The translations under genes and the position numbers were made by a program. Source: CAIZGX01 sp044349305 (lineage in GTDB: Bacteria > Bacteroidota > Bacteroidia > Flavobacteriales_D > Sanyastnellaceae). From it: a stretch of 64,000 nucleotides of DNA. The stretch covers positions 1 to 64,000 of the forward strand of contig JBIKRF010000002.1 in assembly GCA_044349305.1 (NCBI GenBank), read 5' to 3'. The notes beneath the pieces are model-generated. The model made no database searches. It was not told the origin of the DNA and saw only the letters and a program-made list of their open reading frames with translations. This document shows, in pieces, positions 8,076 to 17,384 of this stretch (positions are counted from its first letter, which is position 1; every line of letters begins with the position of its first letter).

Positions 8076-8119
8076 CCCATAAACTTTATTTTCAACTTCT
8101 TTTTGCTTTATGGGTTTTT
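8076..8119 (+). terminator. Possible terminator
   Basis: CCCATAAA at 8076-8083 and TTTATGGG at 8107-8114 are perfect 8-bp inverted repeats, followed at once by TTTTT. The loop is long (23 nt), so formation is less certain. Confidence 0.45.
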
Positions 8120-8209
8120 CTTCAAATTCAATAGCCCTGCTGCTCCAAGCTTTGAATCTATTTATTATTAGGGCAATACCATACAGCTGAAAGAAAAATA
8201 AAAAAACGC

Positions 8210-8866
8210 ATGCTAAAAATAAAATACCTTGTGATAGAATACCATCACAAACTTATTGTAAATCTTATTGCTTTGATCATTTTAATGACCGCATCGTCAT
8301 CAGCACAAAGCACTTTTGACTTCGACGGTAACAGCTATTCCCTTCAAATTATTGGATCCCAAACATGGATGAGAGAAAATCTCAATGTTTCACATTTTAG
8401 AAATGGAGAACCAATCCCACAAATAACGAATTCAAGAGACTGGATTGAAGCTTGGCGCAAAAATGAGCCTGCCTGGTGTTATCCTGAAAATTCCGACTCA
8501 TTAGGCCGTATTTATGGCAAACTTTATAATTGGTTTGCGGTTAATGACCCAAGGGGGCTCGCACCAAAAAAATTTAGAATCCCAAATTTCTTGGACTTCA
8601 AATACCTCTGTGATTTCATCGGCAATAATGGATTTAATGGGGCCCAAATTAAAAACACTAGTTTTGACTTACAAATTGCAGGCTATCGCGATATATTAAC
8701 AGGATTTGACGGCCGCAATAAATTTAGTTCATGGTGGACGAGTGAAATCTCTAACATTGATAACGCTTGGAGCGTATTAATTGGTTATAATTTCGGACCT
8801 CGACTTCAAAAAACTGGGGGTGTTTTTGGAAATGGAACTTCAGTGCGATGCATTCTAGATGAATAA
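8210..8866 (+). CDS. Secreted FISUMP-domain protein (copy 2)
   Basis: 218 residues. An N-terminal hydrophobic segment (about 15-32, ending SSAQS) acts as signal or anchor. A FISUMP domain follows: IGSQTWMRENLNVSHFRNGEPIPQ, YGKLYNWFAVNDPRGLAPKKFRIP, SWWTSE, and a terminal GTSVRCILDE. It shares the same block order and many identical residues with 4502-5146, so the two are paralogues. The central loop is shorter here, and the usual GFNGLPGG segment is altered to AGYRDILTGFDG. The start is uncertain; the long polar stretch before the hydrophobic core suggests translation may begin further in. Function unknown. Confidence 0.85.
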   Translation: MLKIKYLVIEYHHKLIVNLIALIILMTASSSAQSTFDFDGNSYSLQIIGSQTWMRENLNVSHFRNGEPIPQITNSRDWIEAWRKNEPAWCYPENSDSLGRIYGKLYNWFAVNDPRGLAPKKFRIPNFLDFKYLCDFIGNNGFNGAQIKNTSFDLQIAGYRDILTGFDGRNKFSSWWTSEISNIDNAWSVLIGYNFGPRLQKTGGVFGNGTSVRCILDE

Positions 8867-8910
8867 TTATCATTTGTGATTTTGAAATAACAAAATATAA
8901 TATGTGATAA

Positions 8911-10230
8911 ATGAAGAAAAGTACAAGTCAATTTGTTACTGATGCGAAAAAAATTCATGGTGACAAATACGATTACACAATAACATTATACAAAGGTGCG
9001 CATAATCAAATTAGTTATTACTGTCCAAAACATGGCCTTGTAAATCAGTCTAGTGCGAGTAATCACCTCGCAGGAAAAGGATGCAAGTTGTGCAAAGGAG
9101 ACCTCATTACAACAAAAAAAACCAAATCGTTTGAAGACTTTCTTGAAAAAGCTAAAATTGTTCATCCCCAATTGTATAATTACAACCAAACAGGATATGT
9201 AGACAGGAAAACTAAATTGAACATATTTTGCATCCGTTGTAAATCAAATTTCATGCAGACACCCAATGCGCATTTAGTCGGAAAAGGCTGCAATAAATGC
9301 AATAGAATTAAATCGACATGGGAGAAAGAAATGATTCGAAAAAATTTTCGAAAGATCAATAAAAAACACATGTTCATATACAGAACAACTAATCTGATTA
9401 ATGGCAAAATTTATATTGGGCAGCACGCCACCAATAATTTGGATGATAAATACATAGGTTCAGGGAGATTAATAACAAAGGCGATAAAGAAACATGGGAT
9501 TGAAAAATTTAAATTCGAAATAATTCAATTCGCGAGTTCATACAGCGAATTAGACGATCTTGAAATAAAACTAATTTCAAGCCTCGAGACAAATGACGAA
9601 TCAATCGGTTACAACATTCATAGAGGAGGCTTAGGAGGGAACGCTTATAAAAAAGTCAATCAATATGATCTAAGCGGTAAGTATATTAAAACTTGGAATG
9701 CATTAATTGAAGCTAGTGAGACTTTAGGAATATCCTATAAAACCATTCAAAGTTGCGCCAAATTCATCAAAAAGAGTAGCGGTGGTTTTCAGTGGCGGGC
9801 TTACGAAGAAAATCAAGATTGTTCCAACATATCCGCATACAGCGATAATACTATTAAAGCGGTTAATCAATATCACTCAGATGGACGTTTTATCAGAAAA
9901 TGGCCTTCTGCTGTTTCTGCCGGCTATGCATTAAATACAAATTCTTCTAGTATTGGTCAATGTTGCCACCGTCAAAAATCAGTCTTATTAATCGGCGGCT
10001 TTGCGTGGAGGTTCACAGACGAATTCCCTGAAAATGTTAATATCGAACCTATTTCCCGCAAGAACACAAAGAAAATTTCTCAATTTGACCTCAATGGAAA
10101 CCTAATTAGAATATTTGACACAATCACAGAAGCCTCGACTCTATATAAAATTCCAACAAGCAATATATCTAAATGTTGCAAAGGCACAAGGAAAAGTGTT
10201 GGAGGCTACAAGTGGCAATATTTCTCGTGA
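8911..10230 (+). CDS. GIY-YIG homing-type endonuclease with NUMOD1 repeats
   Basis: 439 residues, five or six modules. Residues about 5-65 and 73-131 are two zinc-ribbon-like repeats of the DUF723-like kind found in phage and mobile nucleases (KYDYT, CPKHG, HLAGKGCKLC; the second has CIRC and HLVGKGCNKC). Residues 154-245 are a GIY-YIG nuclease (FIY at 155-157, YIG at 168-170, then YIGSGRLITKAIKKHG). Residues about 247-298, 315-368 and 387-439 are three NUMOD1-type DNA-binding repeats (VNQYDLSGKYIKTW, ending GGFQWRAY or equivalent). It is free-standing, 44 bp after the FISUMP gene, with no intron or intein around it. Likely a mobile DNA endonuclease; target unknown. Confidence 0.88.
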   Translation: MKKSTSQFVTDAKKIHGDKYDYTITLYKGAHNQISYYCPKHGLVNQSSASNHLAGKGCKLCKGDLITTKKTKSFEDFLEKAKIVHPQLYNYNQTGYVDRKTKLNIFCIRCKSNFMQTPNAHLVGKGCNKCNRIKSTWEKEMIRKNFRKINKKHMFIYRTTNLINGKIYIGQHATNNLDDKYIGSGRLITKAIKKHGIEKFKFEIIQFASSYSELDDLEIKLISSLETNDESIGYNIHRGGLGGNAYKKVNQYDLSGKYIKTWNALIEASETLGISYKTIQSCAKFIKKSSGGFQWRAYEENQDCSNISAYSDNTIKAVNQYHSDGRFIRKWPSAVSAGYALNTNSSSIGQCCHRQKSVLLIGGFAWRFTDEFPENVNIEPISRKNTKKISQFDLNGNLIRIFDTITEASTLYKIPTSNISKCCKGTRKSVGGYKWQYFS

Positions 10231-10313
10231 ATTCAAAAGTATTATTTTTTCATAACATAAATATTTATGGAACTTCTATTCTTTTACATTAGATAAAACC
10301 ATCAACGCTTTCA

Positions 10314-11162
10314 ATGAATTCAACAATTCTTAGAATTTGGACAAAATCTTTTTTCAAATCATTTATTTGGCTAATCCTGCCTTTCTCAATTTTCGGTAGT
10401 GTAAGAAGTTGCAATGAATATGAATACGCTGGCAATCAATTATCCTCGTACTCTGTCAACGTTAGCGGATACAAGAGGGAAGACGGAACTTACATACAGC
10501 CCTATAAACGGCGACTTCCAGGAAGCGTTGCACATGATGCCCCCTATAAAAGAACTCGGTTTTACATGGGTGCCATCTTTACATTTTCGATTATTGCAGG
10601 TATTGGCTCTATTCTTTTTTTCTTTTTCTACGGTCTCAGCGAAAGAGATTCTCAGCGAAAAATCATTCAAGAATTAGAAAGAAAAAAATACATCGAAAAC
10701 AGATCGGTCGTAATAAAAACGATATTAACTAATTTGAATTTTGACTTTTCCTCACTTTATAAGGTGCCATCTGAATTGAAAAAGAATTATTCCAATCAGT
10801 ACATGCCAAATCCCTTGCCATCTAAAGTCTCTCGACATAGGTGTAAATTCTGCTCTATAAGTATTTCACATAATGTGTTCTTTATTTCATTTGTGGCTTA
10901 TTCGAAAATTCATAATGTCTGTTTGAAATGTATCCAAAATCAAAACAAAATCGGACGAAACCAACACTCATCTAAATACATCAATGAAATGGCCTATTTC
11001 GATAGATACCGTATTCTACTTCATTCTTTCCAAGTAAAGTTTAAAAACGAAAGCCACTTTGCTGACTTCCCGTTTAATGATGATGACATTCATGCAATTT
11101 TCGATGAAACACTGCAAGACAGACAGCGTGCAATTCGATTTGCTCAAATGAATTACAAATAG
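10314..11162 (+). CDS. Hypothetical membrane protein with paired cysteines
   Basis: 282 residues. Two hydrophobic segments are likely membrane helices (about 14-30 and 84-106), with a roughly 50-residue Tyr/Arg-rich loop between. The C-terminal half is soluble and holds CKFC and, 25 residues on, CLKC, which could bind zinc. I do not recognise the family. Base composition is as AT-rich as the rest of the island. It converges with lptD, with array D between the two 3' ends. Confidence 0.6.
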   Translation: MNSTILRIWTKSFFKSFIWLILPFSIFGSVRSCNEYEYAGNQLSSYSVNVSGYKREDGTYIQPYKRRLPGSVAHDAPYKRTRFYMGAIFTFSIIAGIGSILFFFFYGLSERDSQRKIIQELERKKYIENRSVVIKTILTNLNFDFSSLYKVPSELKKNYSNQYMPNPLPSKVSRHRCKFCSISISHNVFFISFVAYSKIHNVCLKCIQNQNKIGRNQHSSKYINEMAYFDRYRILLHSFQVKFKNESHFADFPFNDDDIHAIFDETLQDRQRAIRFAQMNYK

Positions 11163-11186
11163 AATTTTAATTTTCGAGAAGCATTC

Positions 11187-11248
11187 GCGCTCCGCGCATT
11201 CGTGCTTCGCACATTCGCCTTTCAGGCATTCTTGCTCTAATAGAGCAA
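11187..11248. repeat. Array D: four mini-hairpins, last one covers the lptD stop
   Basis: Four perfect palindromes separated by exactly attc: GCGC-tcc-GCGC (11187-11197), GTGC-ttc-GCAC (11202-11212), GCCT-ttc-AGGC (11217-11227) and TTGCTCT-aat-AGAGCAA (11232-11248). The last contains the final three sense codons and the stop of lptD (minus strand, stop at 11237-11239). The array lies between two convergent genes and may stop transcription from both sides (inference). Confidence 0.94.
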
Positions 11249-13762
11249 ATAATCCTCTCCCAAATTCCCACGCTTCTGCAACTTCAGATCTTGCAGCAAT
11301 GACGATTTAATATTCAATTGAATGTAATAACTCTGACGAAGTCCGAATGGAACAACGTTCGCGCTTAACTCCCAACAGTGAAGATCTACGTGTAAACCCA
11401 AAGTCGTTGTAGTCATCTCCTTCGCGTTGAAATCATATCCGCCATTGAAGCTCAACGCCAAACGCTTCGCAAAGGCCACGTCGCCGACAAAAGTTACGGC
11501 TTGGGTGTAAATAGTGCTGTCGCGCTGCTGCGCAACCAACCAGTTCTTGCTCAATCGTAAATTGTAATTCAAACTCAAGTTCCAAGGCACATTGAAATCA
11601 ATAAGCCCCGCTTGGTTGGTGGAAAGCACTTCTTGTTGCTGAGGAGTAATAGCTGGATTTACAGGTGTCTGCGCCGAAGTCTCACTGGAAGTGCCTTGCT
11701 TACTTCGCATGACAATTCCCACAGCCAAATTGGTTCCCTCCATGCGAGCCAATGGCTTTCCGGCTTCTTTCAAAAAAGTATCTATCTTCTTTCCCAATGA
11801 ATCGCGATCATACATGCTGTATGTTGAAGAATAGTTCAAGGTTAAAAACTTTCCAACTGTTGTAAATGCAGTTAGACTTAGGTTACTCCACTGAAGCGAG
11901 TCGGCCATGAAATTCCGCGAAACACTCGTCTTAAAGCTATCAATGATCTTTACTTTTTTATAAGCCACTTTCGCCGAAGATTCATCGCGAACCTTTGCTT
12001 CGACATTCTGATTAATAGAGAAATTCATGTTCGCAGTTTGCGCTGAACTGGTTGGAGCGAATCGCGCAGCATCAAACGGCGAATAACCCAAGAACGCTCC
12101 ATCTACTCCATAATAACCATACTGCTGAAAATTCTGATATGGGGTATACGAGAATCCCACATTCGGCTGAATCATATGCCTCAACGCTTTTACTTTCTTT
12201 GCGCCCTTCCGAACGAACGATCCATATATACGCGTATTTGCTGAAATCTGCGTCGACCAATTTCCCGCTGCTCGGAACCCGCCCAAGGTATCTAAACGCG
12301 TATCATCATTCGGAGAAACAACACGCCATGCTCCATAACCCGTGAAAGTTGCCGACGGATTTAACGTCAAGAACGGCCCTAATTTCCAAGAGGTACTAGC
12401 CGTGCTGTTCATGCGAAGACCGCTTGCAGCTTTGTTCAACAATTCACTTGTGGTTAATTGACCGAATTGTTGCTCGTAGGCCGATAGCTGCTGCTCTGCG
12501 CTTAATGACGCATTGATTCCTATTGGCGATTTAGGAAAAACCTTCTTCAATAAATTTATCCGAGAAACGTTAAACGCTGCCGATGGTAAGGTTACCTGAA
12601 CCAATCGCGATTGTGTGTTCTGCGTATGATTCGCCGAAAGCGCCAAGGAGAAAGGTTTACCAGGAAAAGACTTCGACCATTGAACAGCAGAGTTAAACGT
12701 ACTCGTTAAGAAATCTTGTTGCGTAGCGTTCAGATTATTCCTAAAATTCTGCGAACTACCCAAATTCACATTGGCATTAAACGATTCATTTGGACGCGCC
12801 TTTGCATCTTGCGTATGCGTCCATCGGATATTGAATGTCGACTGTTCCAAATAATTTGGCAACTCCTTAAATCCAGTCTTGTTAATCGTTCTTGAAACAT
12901 TAAATGACCCCTGATACTTGTAACGCTTTTTGTAGTTCGTAATGTTCTTCACACTCCACGACCCTCCTGTATAAATATCGAACAAGAGTCTCGTGTCTAA
13001 ATTGTCGTTAATTGGAAAATAGTATCCGAGATTTTGAACGAAGAATCCTTTATCCCGTCCATTCCCGTATCCCGGGATAAGAATTCCATAAGTACTCTCC
13101 TTTTTATTCGGAAAGAATCCGAACGGCAAGCCCAAGGGCACTGGCACTTTTCTAAACTGAAGATAAAGTGGGCCACTGACAATCTTTTCATCCGGAATAA
13201 TAATGGCTTTAGTAAGCTGAAAATGAAAATGCGGATTCGGATTGGAGCAGGTTGTAAATTTCCCTTTACGAATGTGAATGGTTTTGTCTACCTGCATTTT
13301 GGAAATAGCAGTATGCAAATACGCTTCTGACTCTTCGGTGCGAACTCCGTAGCTAATACCACGCTTCGATTTAAAATTGTAACCGAGAGAATCCTCTTCG
13401 AACGAAGTTTCTCCTTGAAGGAATACAGGTCTGCCTGTATACACCCCCAGCGAATCTTTGAAACCTTTAGCGAATGCTATATTGTCTGTTAATGAAAAGG
13501 AAATAAATCCGGCTTTCAGCTCTAGATCGTCATAAGTAACATAAGATCCCAAACCGTACAAATAAACCCGATCATTCAGCAAATCCATAACGGTACTATC
13601 CTTGCCGAAATAATGCACTTCTTCCATTTCTTGTTCTTCCGAAGAAAAATACAAGGTGTCAACAGGCATTGGCGACAATGAATCAGACTGCGCGAAAAGG
13701 GTGTTAAATAAAGAGCTTATCAACACCACACACGTGAAAATTAGAGCGCGTCGGAAGTTCAT
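11237..13762 (-). CDS. lptD: LPS-assembly outer membrane protein LptD
   Basis: 841 residues from the ATG at 13762-13760. The frame stays open to 14071, but that would run through the divergent amidase gene; the chosen start gives a clean signal peptide (MNFRRALIFTCVVLISSLFN, cleaved near FAQ). An OstA/LptA-like N-terminal domain (strands with VYLYGLGSYVTYDDLELKAGFI and the conserved CSNPNPHFHF) is followed by a long beta-barrel. It receives LPS from the periplasmic bridge and inserts it into the outer leaflet. The last three residues (LLY) and stop are encoded inside the terminal palindrome of array D. It is divergent from the amidase gene, with a shared control region. Confidence 0.9.
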   Translation of the reverse strand: MNFRRALIFTCVVLISSLFNTLFAQSDSLSPMPVDTLYFSSEEQEMEEVHYFGKDSTVMDLLNDRVYLYGLGSYVTYDDLELKAGFISFSLTDNIAFAKGFKDSLGVYTGRPVFLQGETSFEEDSLGYNFKSKRGISYGVRTEESEAYLHTAISKMQVDKTIHIRKGKFTTCSNPNPHFHFQLTKAIIIPDEKIVSGPLYLQFRKVPVPLGLPFGFFPNKKESTYGILIPGYGNGRDKGFFVQNLGYYFPINDNLDTRLLFDIYTGGSWSVKNITNYKKRYKYQGSFNVSRTINKTGFKELPNYLEQSTFNIRWTHTQDAKARPNESFNANVNLGSSQNFRNNLNATQQDFLTSTFNSAVQWSKSFPGKPFSLALSANHTQNTQSRLVQVTLPSAAFNVSRINLLKKVFPKSPIGINASLSAEQQLSAYEQQFGQLTTSELLNKAASGLRMNSTASTSWKLGPFLTLNPSATFTGYGAWRVVSPNDDTRLDTLGGFRAAGNWSTQISANTRIYGSFVRKGAKKVKALRHMIQPNVGFSYTPYQNFQQYGYYGVDGAFLGYSPFDAARFAPTSSAQTANMNFSINQNVEAKVRDESSAKVAYKKVKIIDSFKTSVSRNFMADSLQWSNLSLTAFTTVGKFLTLNYSSTYSMYDRDSLGKKIDTFLKEAGKPLARMEGTNLAVGIVMRSKQGTSSETSAQTPVNPAITPQQQEVLSTNQAGLIDFNVPWNLSLNYNLRLSKNWLVAQQRDSTIYTQAVTFVGDVAFAKRLALSFNGGYDFNAKEMTTTTLGLHVDLHCWELSANVVPFGLRQSYYIQLNIKSSLLQDLKLQKRGNLGEDYLLY

Positions 13763-13807
13763 GCCTTCACAAAGAAAAATAGTTTTGTTTAAATTGCGTT
13801 TACGTGT

Positions 13808-13815
13808 CAAAGCTA
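13808..13815 (-). promoter_or_regulatory. lptD promoter element
   Basis: CAAAGCTA on the plus strand is TAGCTTTG on the minus strand, a perfect match to the Bacteroidota TAnnTTTG element, about 45 bp ahead of the lptD start. No clear upstream TTTG at the ideal distance. Confidence 0.55.
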
Positions 13816-13850
13816 TGCTAAACATTCGAGATAATAAACCCTTACAGCAG

Positions 13851-15005
13851 ATGCACAAAAAAATAGTGTACATTTTTTTTGTTGCACTTGTTTTCACTTT
13901 GGGATCGGCGTATCGCATTTCGAAGAAAGTAGAGACAACGGATAAAAAATTTATTGTTGTTCTCGATGCCGGACACGGCGGAACAGACCCGGGAACCTTG
14001 GGAACAGGACGATACAAGACTTCAGAAAAAGACATCGCCTTAGAAGTAACCCTTAAAGTGGGTAAACTCATCGAGCAGAACTACCCCAATGTTAAAGTGG
14101 TTTATACAAGAACTGGCGACACCTTCCCTACCCTGAAGCGCCGGGTAGAGATTGCCAACTCGAACAACGCCGACCTTTTTATAAGCGTGCACTGCAATGC
14201 CAATCCGAATGCTGAAGCCTCTGGCTCAGAGTCTTTTGTTATGGGATTGCACAAATCGGAAGAGAGTTTACGCAACGCTATGCGTGAAAATGCCTCGATC
14301 TACCTCGAGAGCAATGCAGGAAAAGATTACGACGGCTTCGACCCGAACAATCCAGATACTTACATTGCCTTAAGTCTGCGAGAAAACATATACCAAGACA
14401 AAAGCATTCTCCTTGCTAAAAACGTTCAAGATCAGTTTGTGAAATTGGGAAGAAAAGACCGCGGCGTAAAACAGGCTCCCTACTATGTTATAACCTTCAC
14501 CAACATGCCAAGCATTCTCATCGAGTTGGGATTCCTTTCGAACCACAAGGAAGAAGATTATTTGCAAAGCAAAGCTGCGAAAGAAGAATTGAGTTCTGCT
14601 GTGTACCGCGCTTTCGTTGATTACCAGAGCAAACTTTTCAACATTCAACCTACAAATGACTACACACCTACTGAGGTTGCAGAGCAACCTAAAACACAAA
14701 ACACCTTTGAAGGACTTATTTGGGAAGACATCCCCGCTGAAGAGGTAGCCTTCAAAGTGCAAATCATTAGTTCGGCTGTCCCTCTTCAAAAAAAATCAAA
14801 TCAATTTAAAGGTTTAGACAGAATTGAGGAATACCTTAGCAACGGCACTCACAAGTACATTGTCGGATGTTCTCGAAGTTTAGACGACGCAAAGAAGAAT
14901 CAAAAAATTCTTCGCGATGCTGGATTCAGCGGAGCCTTTGTCGTGGCATTCGAAAATGGCATTCGAATTAGTAACGAGGAAGCCCTTAAAAAAGTTCAGA
15001 AATGA
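13851..15005 (+). CDS. N-acetylmuramoyl-L-alanine amidase with SPOR-like tail
   Basis: 384 residues from ATG 13851. An ATG at 13815 is also in frame but overlaps the lptD promoter element. A hydrophobic N-terminus (residues 3-20) exports it. An Amidase_3 domain follows: LDAGHGGTDPG with zinc ligand His42, SEKDIAL with a Glu ligand, SVHCNAN, and the catalytic ILIELGFLSN glutamate. It cleaves the amide between MurNAc and the peptide stem. The last about 85 residues (FKVQIISS to AFVVAFENG) look like a SPOR domain, which binds denuded septal glycan and points to daughter-cell separation. Its end overlaps the MCE gene by 4 bp. Confidence 0.9.
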   Translation: MHKKIVYIFFVALVFTLGSAYRISKKVETTDKKFIVVLDAGHGGTDPGTLGTGRYKTSEKDIALEVTLKVGKLIEQNYPNVKVVYTRTGDTFPTLKRRVEIANSNNADLFISVHCNANPNAEASGSESFVMGLHKSEESLRNAMRENASIYLESNAGKDYDGFDPNNPDTYIALSLRENIYQDKSILLAKNVQDQFVKLGRKDRGVKQAPYYVITFTNMPSILIELGFLSNHKEEDYLQSKAAKEELSSAVYRAFVDYQSKLFNIQPTNDYTPTEVAEQPKTQNTFEGLIWEDIPAEEVAFKVQIISSAVPLQKKSNQFKGLDRIEEYLSNGTHKYIVGCSRSLDDAKKNQKILRDAGFSGAFVVAFENGIRISNEEALKKVQK

Positions 15006-16051
15006 GTGGTAAAAAAGCACGAAACGAAGTAGTCATTGGCGCTGTAGTCATAGTGATTTTAGCGGTGGTCTATTTTGGAGTGAGTTTTTTAAAAGGCGTA
15101 AATATCTTTTCATCTCAAACAAGATACTACGCCATTTATGATGAGATTGGAGGATTGGACGTATCTAGCCCTGTAATTATCAACGGATTCAAAATTGGAA
15201 TTGTAAAAAGCATCGAGCTCGAATCAAACGGTTCTGGAAGACTTGTGGTGGAGGTGGTCTTGAACAATGCCGATGTGGCTGTTCCGAAAGACTCTCAATT
15301 AAAAATCTACGACTCCGACTTTTTTGGTGGAAAAGCTATTCAAATCGTCATGGGCGATAGTTCCGTTATGGCAAACTCGAGAGACACCCTGATTGCTACC
15401 GTTGAAAAAGGACTTGCTGAAACCTTGAAAAATGAAATTGATCCGATTAAACAAAAATCGACTCAAATTTTTCAAAGTGTAGATAGTGTTCTTGCTACCC
15501 TTCAACGAACCCTGAACAACTCTGGCGCGGAAGGTCTTCCTTCCCTATTCAGTTCACTGCAACGAACCATGAACAATTTAGAGGCGACCTCTGCGAATTT
15601 GAATGTTCTCATAGCCAATAACGGCGGAAGAGTTTCTGAAATTATTAGTAACGCCCAATCACTAACCAATACGCTTAAAGCAAACAACGATCGTATTGAC
15701 CAAGCCATTAAAAACATTACCCAATTCACCGACACGCTTTCTCGCATTCGACTAACAACTACCCTCTACAAAGTAGACCAAGCCATGGGACATTTTGAAT
15801 CGGTTATGACGAAAGTAAACAGCGGACAGGGAACTCTTGGTAAGCTCGTTAACAACGATAGCCTGCACAACGAATTAGTGAATGCCACGCATAGCTTGGA
15901 TTTACTGCTAGACGATATGCGTAATCACCCGAAAAATTATGTTGGATTCTCTATGTTCGGAAGACGAGATACCGAGAAGTTCTCTAAAACTGAATTAGAA
16001 GATATGCGGAAAATCATTGACCAAATGATTCAGGAAAAAGGTGGTAAGTAA
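15002..16051 (+). CDS. MlaD/MCE-family lipid transport protein
   Basis: 349 residues. One N-terminal membrane helix (about 9-29), then an MCE domain (about 37-115: YYAIYDEIGGLDVSSPVIINGFKIGIVKSIEL, then SQLKIYDSDFFGGKAIQIVMG), then a long helical tail rich in Asn/Thr repeats. MCE proteins bind lipid and work with an ABC permease and ATPase (MlaE, MlaF) to move phospholipid across the envelope; those partners are not in this window. The ATGA overlap with the amidase gene implies translational coupling. This lptD-amidase-MCE neighbourhood is, from memory, conserved in Flavobacteriales. Confidence 0.9.
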   Translation: MSGKKARNEVVIGAVVIVILAVVYFGVSFLKGVNIFSSQTRYYAIYDEIGGLDVSSPVIINGFKIGIVKSIELESNGSGRLVVEVVLNNADVAVPKDSQLKIYDSDFFGGKAIQIVMGDSSVMANSRDTLIATVEKGLAETLKNEIDPIKQKSTQIFQSVDSVLATLQRTLNNSGAEGLPSLFSSLQRTMNNLEATSANLNVLIANNGGRVSEIISNAQSLTNTLKANNDRIDQAIKNITQFTDTLSRIRLTTTLYKVDQAMGHFESVMTKVNSGQGTLGKLVNNDSLHNELVNATHSLDLLLDDMRNHPKNYVGFSMFGRRDTEKFSKTELEDMRKIIDQMIQEKGGK

Positions 16052-16078
16052 TTCTTCAATATAAAATCGAAATCATTT

Positions 16079-17374
16079 ATGATCTCTCAAATCATATTCG
16101 CGTTGTTACTGGCAGTGGCCGGATTCTTTATCTTCAAAAGATATCAGTTTGTAAGAGGTAACATTCTTCTTGGACAAAAAGGTCCTGAAACAGACCGCAA
16201 AGGCGAGCGCCTAAAAACCATGATACTCGTGGCTTTCGGACAAGGGAAAATGTTTTCACGTCCGTTTGTGGCACTCATGCACCTTATTCTCTACGTTGGT
16301 TTCGTTGTTATCAATATTGAGTTGATTGAAATAATTATCGATGGTCTTACAGGTGAACACCGCTCATTCATTGGATTTGGCGGGGCATACAGACTGCTAA
16401 TTAATGGCTTCGAGGTGCTTGCCGGATTGGTGATTATTGCGTGCGTGGTTTTTCTTGTCCGCAGGAACTTCGGAAAAATCAAACGCTTCCAATCTGCTGA
16501 AATGAAAACATGGCCGAAGCGCGATGCAAACATTATCCTGATCACTGAAATTCTTTTGATGAAGGCGTTTTTAATTATGAACGCTGCCGATAGTCTGCTT
16601 ACCGTTCGTAACGCAACACCGGCTCGTGTGCCTTCATTTTGGGTGAGTCAAATTTCCCAACCCTTCTTGAAAATATTTTCGACTTCAACCTTGGAGGGAA
16701 TTAGTCATTTCTGTTGGTGGTTCCACATCGTGGGCATTCTCGGATTCATTGTGTACTTATCCTTTTCAAAACACTTGCATATTCTACTCGCCTTTCCAAC
16801 AACCTATTTCAGCAAGTTGCAATCGCCAGGAAATTTATCGAACGACAAAGCAGTTACCAATGAGGTGAAGCTTATGCTCGATCCGAACGCTGTTGTTGAA
16901 CCGGTTGAATTCACCCGCTTCGGTGTGAAAGATGTTTCAGACTTGAAACGCACCCAACTTCTTAGCGCATACTCGTGCACCGAATGTGGAAGATGCACTT
17001 CTGCTTGTCCCGCGAATCAAACAGGAAAATTACTTTCTCCAAGAAAAGTAATGATGGACGTTCGCGACCGTATGGAAGAAATTGGAAATGCGAAAGCAGC
17101 GAACAATGGTGTTTGGGTAGATGATGGAAAGAGTTTAATTCGCGATTACATTTCGGAAGAAGAAGTATGGGCATGCACAACCTGCAACGCCTGCACAGAT
17201 GCTTGCCCAATTAACATTAACCCAATGGAAGTGCTTGTAGATCTTCGCAGATATTTAATCATGGAAGAATCTAAATCGCCCGATAGCATCACTTCTATGT
17301 TCAACAACGTAGAGAACAACGGCGCGCCTTGGGCTATGAGTGCTATGAACCGTGCAGACTGGACCAACGAATAA
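16079..17374 (+). CDS. Membrane-anchored 4Fe-4S ferredoxin-type protein
   Basis: 431 residues. Five or so membrane helices in the first 240 residues resemble a heterodisulfide-reductase/NarI-like membrane part. Two 4Fe-4S motifs follow: CTECGRCTSACP at about 300 and CTTCNACTDACP at about 366, each with a following distant Cys-Pro. The next gene encodes a CCG-domain protein; together they look like an HdrDE- or GlpC-like electron-transfer pair linking a soluble donor to menaquinone. Substrate unknown. It lies in the same operon as the MCE gene. Confidence 0.85.
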   Translation: MISQIIFALLLAVAGFFIFKRYQFVRGNILLGQKGPETDRKGERLKTMILVAFGQGKMFSRPFVALMHLILYVGFVVINIELIEIIIDGLTGEHRSFIGFGGAYRLLINGFEVLAGLVIIACVVFLVRRNFGKIKRFQSAEMKTWPKRDANIILITEILLMKAFLIMNAADSLLTVRNATPARVPSFWVSQISQPFLKIFSTSTLEGISHFCWWFHIVGILGFIVYLSFSKHLHILLAFPTTYFSKLQSPGNLSNDKAVTNEVKLMLDPNAVVEPVEFTRFGVKDVSDLKRTQLLSAYSCTECGRCTSACPANQTGKLLSPRKVMMDVRDRMEEIGNAKAANNGVWVDDGKSLIRDYISEEEVWACTTCNACTDACPININPMEVLVDLRRYLIMEESKSPDSITSMFNNVENNGAPWAMSAMNRADWTNE

Positions 17375-17384
17375 TTCGAATAAC

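Noticed and set aside
9360..10230. The GIY-YIG gene as part of a group I intron or intein
   Set aside because: The flanking genes are complete, and no intron core or split host gene is seen.
13763..14071. N-terminal extension of lptD
   Set aside because: It would overlap the divergent amidase gene and lacks a signal sequence; the start at 13762 has one.
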